Below, piece by piece: positions 48,081 to 60,650 of a stretch of DNA of 64,000 nucleotides. This stretch comes from Heterocephalus glaber (Eukaryota > Chordata > Mammalia > Rodentia > Bathyergidae). Positions within the stretch are counted from its first letter, which is position 1. Every line of letters begins with the position of its first letter. Both the position numbers and the translations under genes were made by a program. The stretch is from NCBI RefSeq assembly GCF_000247695.1, contig NW_004624730.1:29971612-30035611 (forward strand). The letters run 5' to 3'. The notes under the pieces are model-generated. The model did no database searches, was not told the origin of the DNA, and worked only from the letters and a program-made list of their open reading frames with translations.

Positions 48081-48782
48081 ATAATTTATTTATTTCGTAT
48101 AGGTCATTTTTTTTTCTGGCAAAAAATTGTCAGTACTTGACTTTTTGTAGATAATAATCATCAGATCTCCTTCATGTTTCATTATTTTTCATACTGTTTC
48201 TGAATCAAATTAAAAATGAAATGAATTCATCACACAGCTGATGGGTGAAAGGACCTACCCTGTATGGATACAGTAGTCCTATTACATCAAAACCTTATAT
48301 GTAAAAAAAAGTATATTGGGCAAGTGGAATTTTTCTTCCCATAAATTTAAGAGGCCTTCATTTTTCATGCACAATTCCTGGAATAGATTTTCTTCTTTCT
48401 CTAAATTCATCATTTAAGTTGTGAAATACTGTAGACTATGGTAAGAGTCTATATCTATTTCATAGTTTAAGTTATATTATCTTTGTTAGCAGTGCCTATC
48501 TTTTATATTTAAAATTTTTAATACAGAGGACATCTGTATACAATTGTAGCTATAGTCTGAATTACAATAACTGTGTTTTTGTTATTTCAGCAAGAGATCA
48601 CTTGTAAGAAGACAGTATACCCTTTGTAATTGCTAGTATAACACTGAATAGTTTTATATGTGTAGCATACGTACAGCATAGTGGAGATCAGGAAGGGTAA
48701 ATTCATTACATGCCTGCTGTCAGTCCAAAAATTCACCTCTGTCAGAATTGGTGTGGAAGTGGAAACTTACCTGCCATTTCAG
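48081..48782. other. Unassigned AT-rich stretch
   Basis: No gene or assignable repeat is seen. Confidence 0.5.
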
Positions 48783-48814
48783 ATTAATCAGATGTGTCAT
48801 TAATCAGATGTGTC
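48783..48814. repeat. 16-bp perfect tandem duplication
   Basis: attaatcagatgtgtc occurs twice, at 48783-48798 and 48799-48814. Confidence 0.95.
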
Positions 48815-49197
48815 ATTTGAATTGTACAACAAAAGGTATAATTGCACTACATAGTTAGGTCTCCAGCTGAATCCTTGGAGGGTAAATTTGATTTAGAGAG
48901 AAAAATTACATATCTTTGAAACATTTTGTTTGGAACAGATTTATAGCCTCAGACTGTATTCTTATCCCAGTGCTGTTAGCATGTCTCAGCTTCTTATAAA
49001 ATATTTTAAGCTAGTAACATCAAGCTTTTATAAAAGCCTGTAACATGGGGGAGAAAAAAATCAGGCACAGTGAGAAAGATGGCAAAAGAGTAGAAAATAA
49101 ATTTGTTATTATAACAATGAAAAGGAATTTAACTTGTTATTTTTTGACTTGTCCTGCCTTTTGCTAGTATAACCACTTTTGGAGTTTTAAGTGAAGG

Positions 49198-49233
49198 TCC
49201 AAGTTGGGACTTCAGTCCATGTTGGGACTTCAG
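49198..49233. repeat. 18-bp tandem duplication
   Basis: tcca(a/t)gttgggacttcag is repeated at 49198-49215 and 49216-49233 with one difference. Confidence 0.93.
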
Positions 49234-51100
49234 TTGCAAAAGTGCTAGCAGTTGCATGGAAATGAACTGCTTTGAGCTCAGCCTTTTATAATTGACCTCT
49301 TCTTTGAGAACTTCTTCAAATCATTTTAGTCATTTTACATTGTTAAACTTGGGATGGTTATTGATTTAGAAAGCACTTACTATGCTAGGAATGTGAAATA
49401 GATGCAGATTCTTTTGTTAGTGAATTTAATGCTAACATATATATTTAAATCAATTTCCTCATGAACTGTCCCAAAACTATATATCAGTAAATGAATTTTG
49501 AAAGTAAAATGGATATGTGGCTGGCCTGAATTACTTTCTGGTAATTTTTGTAATTTTATAATCCATTTTATCCTTTGGTTAACTAAGTAAAAAATTGTCA
49601 CATGACAACTATTCACATTTCATTGAAGAACCAAAATGTCAAAATATTTGTTATTTCTACATTGGTTCATGATAGGGTAAACAAATTACATATTATATTA
49701 ATAGTCTAAAGTCTTAAAGCAAAAAAAAAATTAAATCTTAAAGCCTTTTTATTTTCCAATTTTGATACCTGAAGGTGGACAAATATGGTTTGACCTTTAA
49801 ACTTAGTTTATCTTCACTAATAAAAAGATTACTAAAAGATACACTGGAGGTTAGGTTGGTATTATTAGCATTTTTTTTCCAGAAACTATGGCTTCTGAAA
49901 ATGGAATTGAAAGGCCCATGCTTAGTTTTACTTTGTGCCTTAACAACAGTTTGTGAATTAATATAGCTATGACATTGGTATAAATGGAATTACATTATTT
50001 TAATTGTATGGTTTTGTTAAACAGAATGTTTGAAAAGGCTGAAGGACTGAAAGTTTATGAATTTTTTTCTGGAAATTCCAAAGAGAATTTTTTCTTTCCT
50101 GAGATATTCTATTAGATTAAATCAGAAAGGTTTTTATATATACATGTATATAGATTCACATATATACACATTACATATATATGTACATATAATTTATATA
50201 TTAGATACACAATACAGGTAAAGTTTTGGACTCAGATATAAAGGAACTTTTCAAGATCAAATCAGTAAAGAATTTTGTATAAAGACTCACATGGAAAAAA
50301 GTGCTCAATTTGCTACATTCTAGGAGGAAGACAAAACCTACCTTCATTTCTTCATCTACAAAATGAAGTAATTGTCTCACACTATTTCTAAATCTTATTT
50401 CAACACTAAGATTCTGTGATCTATTAACTGCAAAATTAAAATTGAAAAAATAAAAAGTAGTTACTGTGATCACAGTGTAGCTAAAAACCTATTAACTAGG
50501 CTGGTAATCATAGCCGGAGGGTTTGTTGCTATTTGAATATTGAGTAAATAGCTTTCTAACCTTGAATTTAATTACCATCTTATTTTGGTGTTAAAAACAA
50601 TATATCTCTAATTTAACAAAACTTTTAGAGAAAATATACATCTTTCAGAGCTGTAATTTTTACAAGTTGATTTTTATAGCACTTAATTTTATTCCATTTC
50701 AGTCGTTTTTTTAAATTTTGCTATGTGAGTCATCTTGCTGAGCTCTGCAGAGTATAATGTAATATTCTCAACACCTAATAAGCTGGCAGATACATTTCCA
50801 TTTGAATGTAGATTCTATGGAAAATTGAATTGAATTAGGTGATAATGCCTCACTTACTTTCAAGTGGTCCGTGGTGGAAGATTAATGAAGGAGTTTTTAA
50901 TTTCATTGTTATATTTCGAAAATGTAGCAGTCTGATGCTTTGGGAGATACATTAAAATGTGTGCAAGACTGCAGTTTAAATAAATAGTCATAATGAAGCA
51001 AATATCAGAGCCAATTAGGAACGTGAGCAAGCCTTTTGAATGCCATAGTCAACCAGTGTTATTGCTGTTGCTTTATTATTCATTATGAAAATGAGTATCA
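49234..51100. other. Unassigned stretch, TA-rich microsatellite-like patch
   Basis: No gene is seen. An impure tatata/acatat patch lies at about 50136-50210. The non-repetitive part at about 50700-51060 has several attaatga/taatgaag-like motifs but no assignable repeat. Confidence 0.45.
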
Positions 51101-51576
51101 AATTGATGGCTTACTACTGTAAAATGGAGTACTATTCAGCCATAAAGAATGAGAAACTAGAGCCATTTATAGCTAAGTGGATGGACATTGAGGCCATATT
51201 CTTAAGTGAAGTAAGTAGGACACACATGTATAAATACCGAATAGTTTCTCTGATGTGAAAAACTAAAAGTGTAAATAAGGATCAAAATGTATAATTGATA
51301 TTGTGAAATAGGAAGAAAAGGTCTAAAGGAGTAGGGGAAGTGGGAAGGGCAGGGGAAAGGAAAGAAGGGAAAAGAAAAATATGAAGAAAGGAAAAAAATT
51401 GAAACAGTCTTTGCAAATAGGAAGGGTGGAGGGGGTGAAGGGAGGGAATAGGAATGGGGAAAAAATAAGAACCAAGATACATCATGTAAAGGTACAAGAT
51501 CCCAATGATGAATGTAACTGTATTGTATACCTAAACTGTACCAATAAACTTAATGAAAAAAAATTGATAGTTTACT
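51101..51576 (+). mobile_element. 5'-truncated LINE-1, sense, with TSD
   Basis: The body is 51119-51561. It starts in the last part of ORF2 (aatggagtactattcagccataaag) and continues through the 3' UTR with a purine-rich tract (about 51305-51470), then ccaatgatgaatgtaactg, ending in an A run at about 51556-51562. The flanks aattgatggcttact (51101-51115) and aattgatagtttact (51562-51576) match at 13 of 15 positions and are the TSD. About 450 bp long, it is a severely truncated copy with no coding capacity. Confidence 0.95.
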
Positions 51577-52165
51577 GATGTGAGTTATTTAGGATGATGA
51601 ATAAAGACAGATTTTTCTCTAGATATCACCTCATTTATTTGCCCTTAGTTAACCATAAAGGAATAGTTTGAAGAATACTAAAAATTGATTGATATGCTAA
51701 AAAGAATAAAATAATAGTGTTTATAATTCTCTAATCGAATTGATGATTTATTATATGTTTAAATTAATTGAAACTCTAAATTCCAACATAAAAATATGTT
51801 AGACATACGATGTATTTGGTATTTTGAGTGATTTGGTTAATTTAGGGAAAGTAGCAATTCAGTGCAAAATTTCTCTACTTTTCTATATTTTTAAAATAAA
51901 TTTTTAATTAAAAATTTCAAGCATAGATGTCAGTGAAGTGAATACTGTAATCCAGTATTGACAATTTTTAATGTTGGTTAATCTTACTGCTTCTGTCCTA
52001 CCATTTCTTTTCGTTTTGGGTGGAAGTAGTTTCAAGTATTTTAAAGCAAACCCTAAATGCATATCATTTTTTGTGTAAATGCTATTATAGTCATCTTTTA
52101 TGTAAAGGAACTATTTTTAAAGTGTCCTTTATCTTTTCTTCATAGGAACATTTAAGCTTAAAAAT

Positions 52166-52273
52166 AACTTCAAATATGGGGCTGGGGATTTAGCTCAGTG
52201 GTTTTGGTGCCTGCCTTGCAAGCGCAAGGTCCCTTGTTCAATCCCCGGTACCAAAAAAAATAAAACTTCAAAT
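52166..52273 (+). mobile_element. ID-type SINE, sense, well preserved
   Basis: The body is about 52177-52262. It contains ggggctggggatttagctcag, cctgccttgcaagcgcaagg and the B box gttcaatcc (about 52237-52245), followed by an A8 tail. The TSD aacttcaaat lies at 52166-52175 and 52264-52273. This is the cleanest ID in the window and shows the lineage-specific variant. Confidence 0.96.
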
Positions 52274-54577
52274 TTGAAGAGGAAACAGCCTAGCTATAAC
52301 AAGAGCACTTACAAACTCAGCTCTTATTTTAAATTGACCATGTACAGTGTTGTGGTTCTTGCAGTGTATCTAATTTGTACAAATCCAAATAAAGACATGA
52401 TTTCGGGGGACCTGAATGCAGAAGGGTATTTTCAATGATCCTATGAAAACAAAAGGCTCTGAGACATCCTCACTTGGAAAATATCTGAACCACTTTCTGT
52501 AACTAGTGTCAGCTACCAGCATCTCTCGGCAACACTGCAAATAGTCACTCCCAGCTCCATTATAAATTATTAAGTAGTCAGACTGCAGTGGCTTAAATCC
52601 ATAGAGCTGACAAATATGCCCTAGTATTTCCCTTACATGCTGTGACTATTCAAACCAGGCTGTTAACTCGGAGATGAAGGAAGCTGAGAAGTGGTGGGAT
52701 GTGATTGCTAGGGAAGTGAAATTCATGTTATTCATCAAATAAAACAGATAAAATTTACTAAATACATAAGTGTTCAGTGGGATCTGAATATGCAAAAAAA
52801 AATTGGAAAAGTAGAGAAAGGCTTCAGAGATGTTTGAACTTTTAACAAGGCAGATAAATTGCCACTCCTACCACTTCTGTGCACAACCCAGAGGTCTTGT
52901 CTTTTCATCTGTCGGAAGAGGACTTGTGAAGGGAAGTAATTGTTTTTCCAATGAACAAAGAAAAGTTGATTGATCATGTTATTTCTTGGTACTTGTCTGT
53001 TATTTTATTTATGTGACAAAGAAGATAGCTTCTAAGGCCTATACATGATAAAGAATTGAGGTTATTAGGTATCTTTTGAGAATAGTTGTATTCTGCAGTA
53101 AACAATGATGGATTGGCCAAGAAGGATTTTATTTCTTCCTCATGCAAAGCATTAATACTAAAAGGTTCCTCATGGTAACCTGTTTATAGCTATTCTTACA
53201 ATAGAGTGTAGAGAATGGAAGATTAATTCCATTGAAATCATAAATGCACTGCAGTCTGTAGATAAACACTGCTGATTACTGTTGAATTATGCATACAAAT
53301 ATTTACAACATCTCGTGTAATGAACTCATAAAAATAAATAATAATTACAGAACTAGAGATCTAGTACTTAAATTTCCATATCTCTCTCCAATCCTGAAGG
53401 GAATGTTTTCCAACTGGTTAATGCTATTGTGTAACTTAATAATATGTATTTGAGATGCAACGTTAGCCATACTTATTTCTGTACAGACTATGGAAAATCT
53501 AAGTTTAGATATCAATCATTTGTTTCCTAGAGAAATTTCTACATATTTTTATATCTTTAAAAATCTCTACTCAAAACTTATACCATCAGGCTTGTCTTCC
53601 AAGGTATTGCTCCAGGTATAGACATATAATAGTTCGAATTGTAATGTGAAATTATTTTTCATGACAAGTAAATTTCAAAAACAATTTTTAAATTAATGAC
53701 TAAAATCTTTTAAATATAGGAATTTTCTTGGCTATGTTCTGTTAAATTTTTCAGATATATGTGTTCAACTCTTATAAATTTTACCTCATGTTGTCTTGAG
53801 GAAATTTAAATTGAACTGGCCTTTATTGTTTTAATCTTTTAATACAGTAATACAGTTCTGTGTTCACTGTTGGGCTCTTTTAACTAAGAAATTCTTTGAA
53901 AGAGTTTGAAATTGTTATTTGTGTTTCATACCTGAAACGTGAAGCTGTTTTAGAAGCAAAATGAGATGTTTATGATAGTGAAGGGTTGCTGACCAATAGA
54001 TGTTGGAAAGATTCCATTTGACAGATTCTAATATAGACAGTCATATATTAGATCTAGCTAAGAGGGGAGCCAAAGCCTAAGGAATATAAAAGAACATTCT
54101 GTTGGCCGTCGGTGTGTCTTTAGGAATATGAGCTGCTGTGCAGAATGCAAAGGCATTGTATTTCCCATCTTTTCTCACTTCTCTTGCTCTTTCTTCTCCT
54201 GGTCTCATAGGATGATTCACTTTAGGATTTATGGTTGATAAGTCAAATGCCAACTTCCTCCAAGTTTCAAGTGAAATCCAGAATCCATGGCAGTGAATAG
54301 CATAGCATTAACAGTGAGGCTATTCCAAGTAATTTAAAGATTTTTATTGTGAATGAAAGTTGTTAGGAATCACTATAGTTGTCCTTTCTCAAAGGTATCT
54401 TCATTTTTTGAAACAATGGTATTTTACTATAATAAAATTATGCTCAGAGATAATGCTTTTTTCATTCCAATGATCTTGTCCTTGGGCTTAGGAAGGGCTC
54501 TGAATCTGGGTGGATTTGAAACCAACTATTACTCTCCTGTGTTATCTGCAGAAACTTGAACCTTATGTAGTATGGAA
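52274..54577. other. Unassigned stretch
   Basis: No gene is seen. About 52480-52700 is less AT-rich, without an assignable repeat. Confidence 0.45.
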
Positions 54578-54658
54578 CAGTGATGGTGAACCTTTTAGAG
54601 TTTTCAGTTATAACAAACAGCCCATTGCAGCATGTGTTCCATAGGTTCGCCAGCACTG
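54578..54658. mobile_element. 81-bp hAT-like MITE with terminal inverted repeats
   Basis: It begins cagtgatggtgaacc (54578-54592). It ends ggttcgccagcactg (54644-54658), whose reverse complement is cagtgctggcgaacc, so the two 15-bp ends differ at two positions. The CAG(T/G)G start is typical of hAT transposons. The 8 bp on either side (gtatggaa, gtttagag) agree at only 5 of 8, a possible decayed TSD. It has no coding capacity, so it must have been mobilised in trans. Confidence 0.75.
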
Positions 54659-54724
54659 GTTTAGAGGAAGCAATGTATCAAGGACTCACAGAGGGATTAT
54701 AGAGTTTATTTAAGTTTAAACACT

Positions 54725-54910
54725 AACACCTCCAACTTAGCTGTAGACATAGGCAAATTAACCTGTTTGTGTTACCATCTCATTATTTGTTATATGGGGA
54801 TAATAATAGCACCTACTGACTAGAATTGTAAATTCTTATTGAGCTAATATATGTGAAACATTTAGAACAGTACCTAGCACACACTAAATGACAATCAATG
54901 TCAGTCATTG
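54725..54910 (+). mobile_element. MIR, sense
   Basis: tgttatatggggataataatag, caccta...gactagaattg and agaacagtacctagcacacac are clear MIR core and 3' phrases. Confidence 0.88.
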
Positions 54911-57300
54911 TAAGTCCAAAGACAAATAATTGATAAACTGAAACCTATATAGTGATATACATCAGTATATTTGGAACCACATTCATAGTTCAGAGTCTTT
55001 AGCATTTATTTGGTTACAGGTCTTTAACACTGAGTGAATTAATTAACTTCTATCGGGTCCTACATTTCTTCTGTGATTGGATCTATCACATTAGTCAATC
55101 TGTTGTTTGATAAAATGTACAGCCATCAAATTACAGACACAGAACAGTACAAATACTTCATCTGTCAGGGGGTAGAGAAGATCAAAGTGTGGTATATGCA
55201 TGTATGAATGTGCCCAAACAAACCTCATTATTCTGTATAACATATATATTAATTAGAAAGAAAGATCTGTCAAAATGAGATATGGTACTGTATTTGTTCT
55301 TGCATTTCTTGGTTTTAATTGTTTTATGATAGCTGAATGCCCATTTTACTACTATGAAATAAGATAATATGTATGTCTACTATTATATTCCTACTGATAT
55401 TTGTGTGGTAGCAAGACGGCTTTTTGCAAAAATATTTTAAAGTGTGCTTATATTATTTTTCTAGTGAGAATTTTTTAATATCAAGAAATCATACCGAAAA
55501 TACTGTGTTATATCATTATTAGGAATTTACAAAAATGTATGTGCAAAGTAGCCTGAATATTCTGTTACATTTTGATTTATAAAATATTTATCTTGCATGT
55601 TTAGCACATATTGGATAACTTAAAAGTAGGTTGCAAACAGTGGCAATGAAATGTAAAAACCTGCTACACATAGTCACTCACCACTGATATTTCTCATTAC
55701 TAATGTTAAGTTTTTCTATTGAAGCAGATGACACATGCCTAGACTTAAGTAGGAGTTACAATCCATTTACTTCTTGGCTTACTCTTACAGTAGTTATAAC
55801 TGAAAAACTGAGCATTAATATTGGTTAACTAGAGTATTTTCTCCTACTAGAAATCCCCTCTGCATGCATAGCAGTTTTTCTTGAATGTCCAAATATTAAA
55901 ACAATTTTAGCTTTTGTTTCAAACTGTTGTTGTGACTTTAGTATATATTTTGGCAAGATGTAGTTTCCTTTCCTGGAACCTTTTCAGATTGCTTAGAATT
56001 GTCTTTATTAAATTTATCGGAACACAGATTTTCTAAATGACATTCACATTTAATAATTGCTGCAAATAAGCATCTAAGAGCCAGGAGTATAGTTGGAATA
56101 ATTTTCAAATTATTGATTACTAGGCGTAAGGCTCTACAGAAGTATTATAAAAGGGTTCTGTAGTTTTATCTTATCTTCCTTGCCCCTAAAGACTTGATTT
56201 ACTATATCCAGAGTATTATGAGCTCGAATAAGATCTCAAATACCTTAATATATTATATTAAGCCCTTCATATAAGAGTTACATTTTTACACATATGTCTG
56301 TACTGGGTTCACTTTTTTATTGGTTCTGTTTATGCACATGAAATGTGTGTGTATTCCACTTACATTTTGGTGAGATTGAGTTACTTCCCTTTTCCTTTTG
56401 AATTTTGACATTTTAGTTTGCCAGTACACAGGTAGACTCTATAAATAATAAAAATATTCACAAACCAATTCCAAACTATTTTGTATTTTTAAAGCAAATT
56501 CTTACATGTTAATATTTGAGAAATATGTACTGAATGAAATTAGATGTGGGGGTGGCAATAGAACTAAAATGCCTTTGTCTCAGAACATTCTTCCTTGTTT
56601 TTAGACAAATCATAATTACAAAAGAAGCATCATCTTTCTCCAAACTAGTATTTTATAATAAGTATTTTCATTATAACAAGTTATATATGTACATTACATT
56701 TATATAAGAGACAAGCTCTAAACTCCAACTCCAAAGTTTCTTGTAAAGCCTGGATTGGAAAATGAGCACATCTGGATTTTGGGAAATGTTTGCTAATATG
56801 GATATATGTGAAAGTAGCAGAAAAGTATGGGCTTCCTTTCTAGAACTATGTTTACAAACTTAAGGCAGGAACATAAAGAGCCCAGAGTATACCAAACTAT
56901 TATTGTCTTTATTTGCTAGAAGGTAAAAGTAAAAACAAACTTGGCCCATAATTGCACATTACTGTGTTAAGGAAGTTTGTATTTACAATTTAAATTTTAT
57001 TATAATGAATATATTTTGATTACTTATGAAATATTATAGTGTAGCAAAATAGAATATGTGTCCTGTGTTGTTTGCTAGAAAATAATTTATTAGAAAACTC
57101 ATTTTGGTCATAATCTAGTGTATTCTTTTTCATGAAAAAATTTAAAAAAATTTTATAACAAAATAATAAGAGAATAAACAATAGTTAATACATTGTGTAT
57201 CATTATCTTCAAAGTAGTTACTCAGTGTAGGACATAAACCAAAAAGATTCTTAACAAAAAGAAACAGATAGTAACATAAAAGTTTCTTTTCAATGAACTA
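54911..57300. other. Unassigned AT-rich stretch
   Basis: No gene or assignable repeat is seen. Confidence 0.5.
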
Positions 57301-57345
57301 AGATAAACTAGATAAACTAGATAAACTAAGATAAAATAAGATAAA
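57301..57345. repeat. GATAAACTA-type minisatellite
   Basis: This has about three copies of the 9-bp unit gataaacta followed by degenerate agataaa(a)t units. Confidence 0.9.
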
Positions 57346-57409
57346 TGAAACAGTTTAGCATACATATTAATATATTTCTAAGACAAAGGAATATATAATT
57401 TGGGGAAGT

Positions 57410-57940
57410 ATATAAACATCTCCCTACTTCCTATTTACTTTTCTCCTCTTTTGCTCTGTGTATGTATTGGATTTCTCATATAAGAGAAACTATGTGATAT
57501 TTGAGCTTATGTGTCTTATTTCACTGAAGATTATGTTCTCAAGTTACATCCATTTACTCACAAGACCCTCCAGTTTATCTTTGACAGTGTAGTACTCCAT
57601 TTTGTATAAATGCCACATTTTTTTATCCATTCATCTTTTGATAGATGTACATGCTGTTTCCAAGATCTAGCTGTTATAAATTGTGTTCCTATAAACATGG
57701 GCATGCAAGTATCCCTGTAATATGATTTTAGCTCTTCTGGTAGGATATCTAGAAGGGGGATAGCTAGGTAAAATGGAGTTTCCATTTTTAGTTTTTCAAA
57801 GAATCTTCACATTGATTTTCATAGTGGTTGTACTAGTTTACACTCCCACTAACAATTTAGAAGAGTTCCTTTTGCCCCACATCCTCACCAGAATTTATTA
57901 TTAGATTTTTTTTTTGATGTTTGCTAGCTATTCCACAGAG
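57410..57940 (-). mobile_element. LINE-1 3' portion, antisense (part of an inverted L1)
   Basis: Antisense L1 ORF2 end and 3' UTR: ttggatttctcatataagag, gttacatccatttactc, atttttttatccattcatc, catagtggttgtactag, ttacactcccactaac, ending gatgtttgctagctattc. Together with 57946-58143 it forms one rearranged insertion. The 3' poly(A) (a T run here) is not evident at the left end. Confidence 0.92.
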
Positions 57941-57945
57941 AGAGA

Positions 57946-58143
57946 ACTAGCATCAAGAATATATATAAAGAACTAAAAAAAATTAGACCCCCAAAATTAA
58001 AGACCCAAAGACTAGGCAACCAAAATGAATAGACACTCTCAGAAGTATAAATGTCCATAGATATGTAAAAAAAAGGCTCATCATTGCTGCCCATCAGAGA
58101 AATGCAAATTAAAATTATTCTGACATACCATTTTAGCCTAGAA
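57946..58143 (+). mobile_element. LINE-1 segment, sense (inverted 5' part of the same insertion)
   Basis: Sense L1 ORF2: catcaagaatatatataaag, gaactaaaaaaaattag, catcattgctgcccatcag and agaaatgcaaattaaaa. It ends attttagcctagaa at 58143. In L1 that point directly precedes the sequence at which the antisense part starts, so the two parts are adjacent in an unrearranged L1. Confidence 0.9.
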
Positions 58144-60375
58144 AATATAGCTATGATCTAGTACATTTTGTAGCCAGCAAACTTTACTTATCTTTATTAT
58201 TTCTTTGAGAATTGATCTAATTAGCACGTAATTGTTCTTTCTATTCATATTTGTTAATTTCTACATCTGTTTCTATGAAGCATGTTTTTATCTCTCTGAT
58301 TAAAAGATTATTAATGTAGTTTAGATTGTAACTCAGTAGTATAAGAAAAGGCTAATTTTGTGTCTCTTCAACATGACCAAAAAATGTGAAAGGTTTACTT
58401 ATTTGATGTCAAAAAATTATTTGATTGACTCACTATTTTAGTTTTCAACTCTTTGTTTGAAACATGCTTTTTAGTTGTAGGTAATTGGTGTATTTGACAA
58501 TTGATTTGGAAACAACCTTAAGTGTAACTAAGTGGTCATAACAGACTCCTTAGCAACCTCAAGGAAGGTATATTTAGACTTGTTTAGTAAGCAGAGGTGG
58601 TAATGTTCAACCAAGTAACCAAACATAAGTATAAAATAGTGTGCCTTTAAACCCACTTGGCAGTAGAGAGAGCCACGTGGAAAACTAGCTGACTACTCTG
58701 ACCCTGTTTGTCTTATGCAGTAAACTAAATGCCTTTCAGACTGATTGAAGACAAAAGAAACATTTCTAAAATTATAATGTAAAATTATCAATGTAAGAGC
58801 ACATTATGAATCTGTGATAGAATCCTTGTCCCTAGCTGACGTTAGGTCACATAATGTTATTTAAGAGACAAAAGCTGGAGATAAGACCACACATTATGTT
58901 AGCAAGAGAAATTGTAGAGAAAATGCAAGTAGGACTTTCCTGCTCCACCTATAGCTTCAAATGAAAAGTAAAGCTGAAAAATCAAACTTTGAAAATCTAA
59001 AATTAGAATAGAAGAATACGTTTTTCTAGATTTGCTTAATTTTTACACATATTTCTTTTGTTTGTAAATGCTGCTGCATTTGTATCCCATCACATGCAGC
59101 TACATGGAGCACATTTAACTGTAATACCTTGCCAGTTTGAAGGTCTTCAGTGGAAGAAAGAAAATTAAAAATGGATAAATTTGCTCCTACTCAATTATCT
59201 CATTATATTTGTTGCATTAGCAAGGGTTGTCTTTTCCTTATTTTTCTCATCACTCATATCCAGATTTGTTATTCTTCACATTTGATTTAAATTCATCTTG
59301 TTTTTGCTTTTGCAGTCCTGGATAATGTTTCTTTAGCTTCCATATCAATCTGTGCTTGCTAGGATCTTTCCACGTTTACCAGTCATATCCCTTTGGAGGA
59401 CCGTTTCTCAACCTGTAGGTAGTCAAACCTTACTTCTAGCCTCACAACCAGGACAAGGGAAGAGCTGCTTGATACCATCCCTGTGCTCAAGGAGCCCTAT
59501 GACAAAGGGTTCCTAGAAAGTAGTAGCAGGGTTTTGTTGTGGCACAAGTTTCTTCCATGTTCTCTCTAAAATCTCCTACTACTCTCTAAAAGCCTATCAG
59601 ATTGCTCACAGAACATGATTTTGTATAAATGGTCTTCCTCATGGGTGCTTAGTTTTCTGTAATCTTTAGCTATTTCAGTAGGTGCGTTTGGAATTTCACC
59701 TTAAACCTGGGGTTCTCACAAATTCAGCTCAAATCCTGAGGAGTCTGCAGTTGGCTGTCAAGGGTATTCAGGGGTCCTGCAATTGTATGTATATATATAA
59801 TTCCACACCTGTATTTTCTGCAAAGTGAGTCCACATTATGCAAAGGTGCCTGTTCTATGACTCTGCTAAGCTGAGGAGCTGTTGATGTACAGTGTAGAAA
59901 GGGAGACTTTATAGCGAAAATAGCAAAATCTAAAAAACTGGTTATAGAGAATTACTAGTTTGTAAGTAGAGAATATATGACGTTACCCGAGATGAGCTGG
60001 CCTAGGGGGCCCATTGTTACAAGACCAACAAAGATCTGTTATACCCATGGAATAGCTGGGATGGAACTAACTCCCAAGTGATAGCTTTTGAGTTGTTTTT
60101 GTAGGAATCCTGTGGGAAGCTCTGCACTGTATTGAAAATGAGGGAAGATAATGAATGGTTTTCAGGACACAGACGTGTTTTAAGGGTTTACTTTTTGTTT
60201 GTTTTATCCTTTAAAACTATATTTGAAAAATAACACCTAACAAAAACTATAAATTTAGAGAATCTACCCTTAATTTGAGACTAAGAGAATTTGTGATTTC
60301 CCCTTTACTCACTTTAAATTCCTTTTCCATGTAAACCCATGCTGTTAAAGGGAATACTATTAAATTTATGACTTA
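58144..60375. other. Unassigned stretch with possible DNA-transposon scraps
   Basis: I see no gene. At about 59400-59420, 'accgtttctcaacctgtagg' resembles a hAT transposon end, and 59705-59780 has a similar 'ggggttctcac' phrase. Neither has a visible partner end. Confidence 0.4.
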
Positions 60376-60429
60376 CTAGATTTATTATTTATTTATTATT
60401 TATTTATCATTTATTTATTTATTATTTAG
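60376..60429. repeat. (TTTA)n tetranucleotide repeat
   Basis: About a dozen ttta/tatt units with single-base interruptions. Confidence 0.93.
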
Positions 60430-60477
60430 GTTAAACTTGAATCTGATTTTGTAACCTGGGTTGCTTCTTTTTTTTCT

Positions 60478-60650
60478 TAAATTTTAATTTTATTAATACA
60501 TATATTTGCAGTACATAGTGACTACATGCACCGTGGGTAGTTGGTGTACGTACATAACACATTGTAATTCCTTTTACATCCCCTTCCTGCCCCTTCCTGT
60601 TCCACCTCTTCGTCCCTTCTCCATTTGCAAAAGATCTGTCTCCCTGTTTA
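60478..60650 (-). mobile_element. LINE-1 3' end, antisense
   Basis: taaattttaattttattaatac, gtacatagtgactacatg, agttggtgtacgtacataac and a C/T-rich tract (about 60565-60625) match, by eye, the L1 3' end at 3800-4000 in order and spacing. Confidence 0.78.

Noticed and set aside
57301..57345. CRISPR-like array of short direct repeats
   Set aside because: The units are directly adjacent 9-mers with no spacers, in mammalian DNA. It is a minisatellite.
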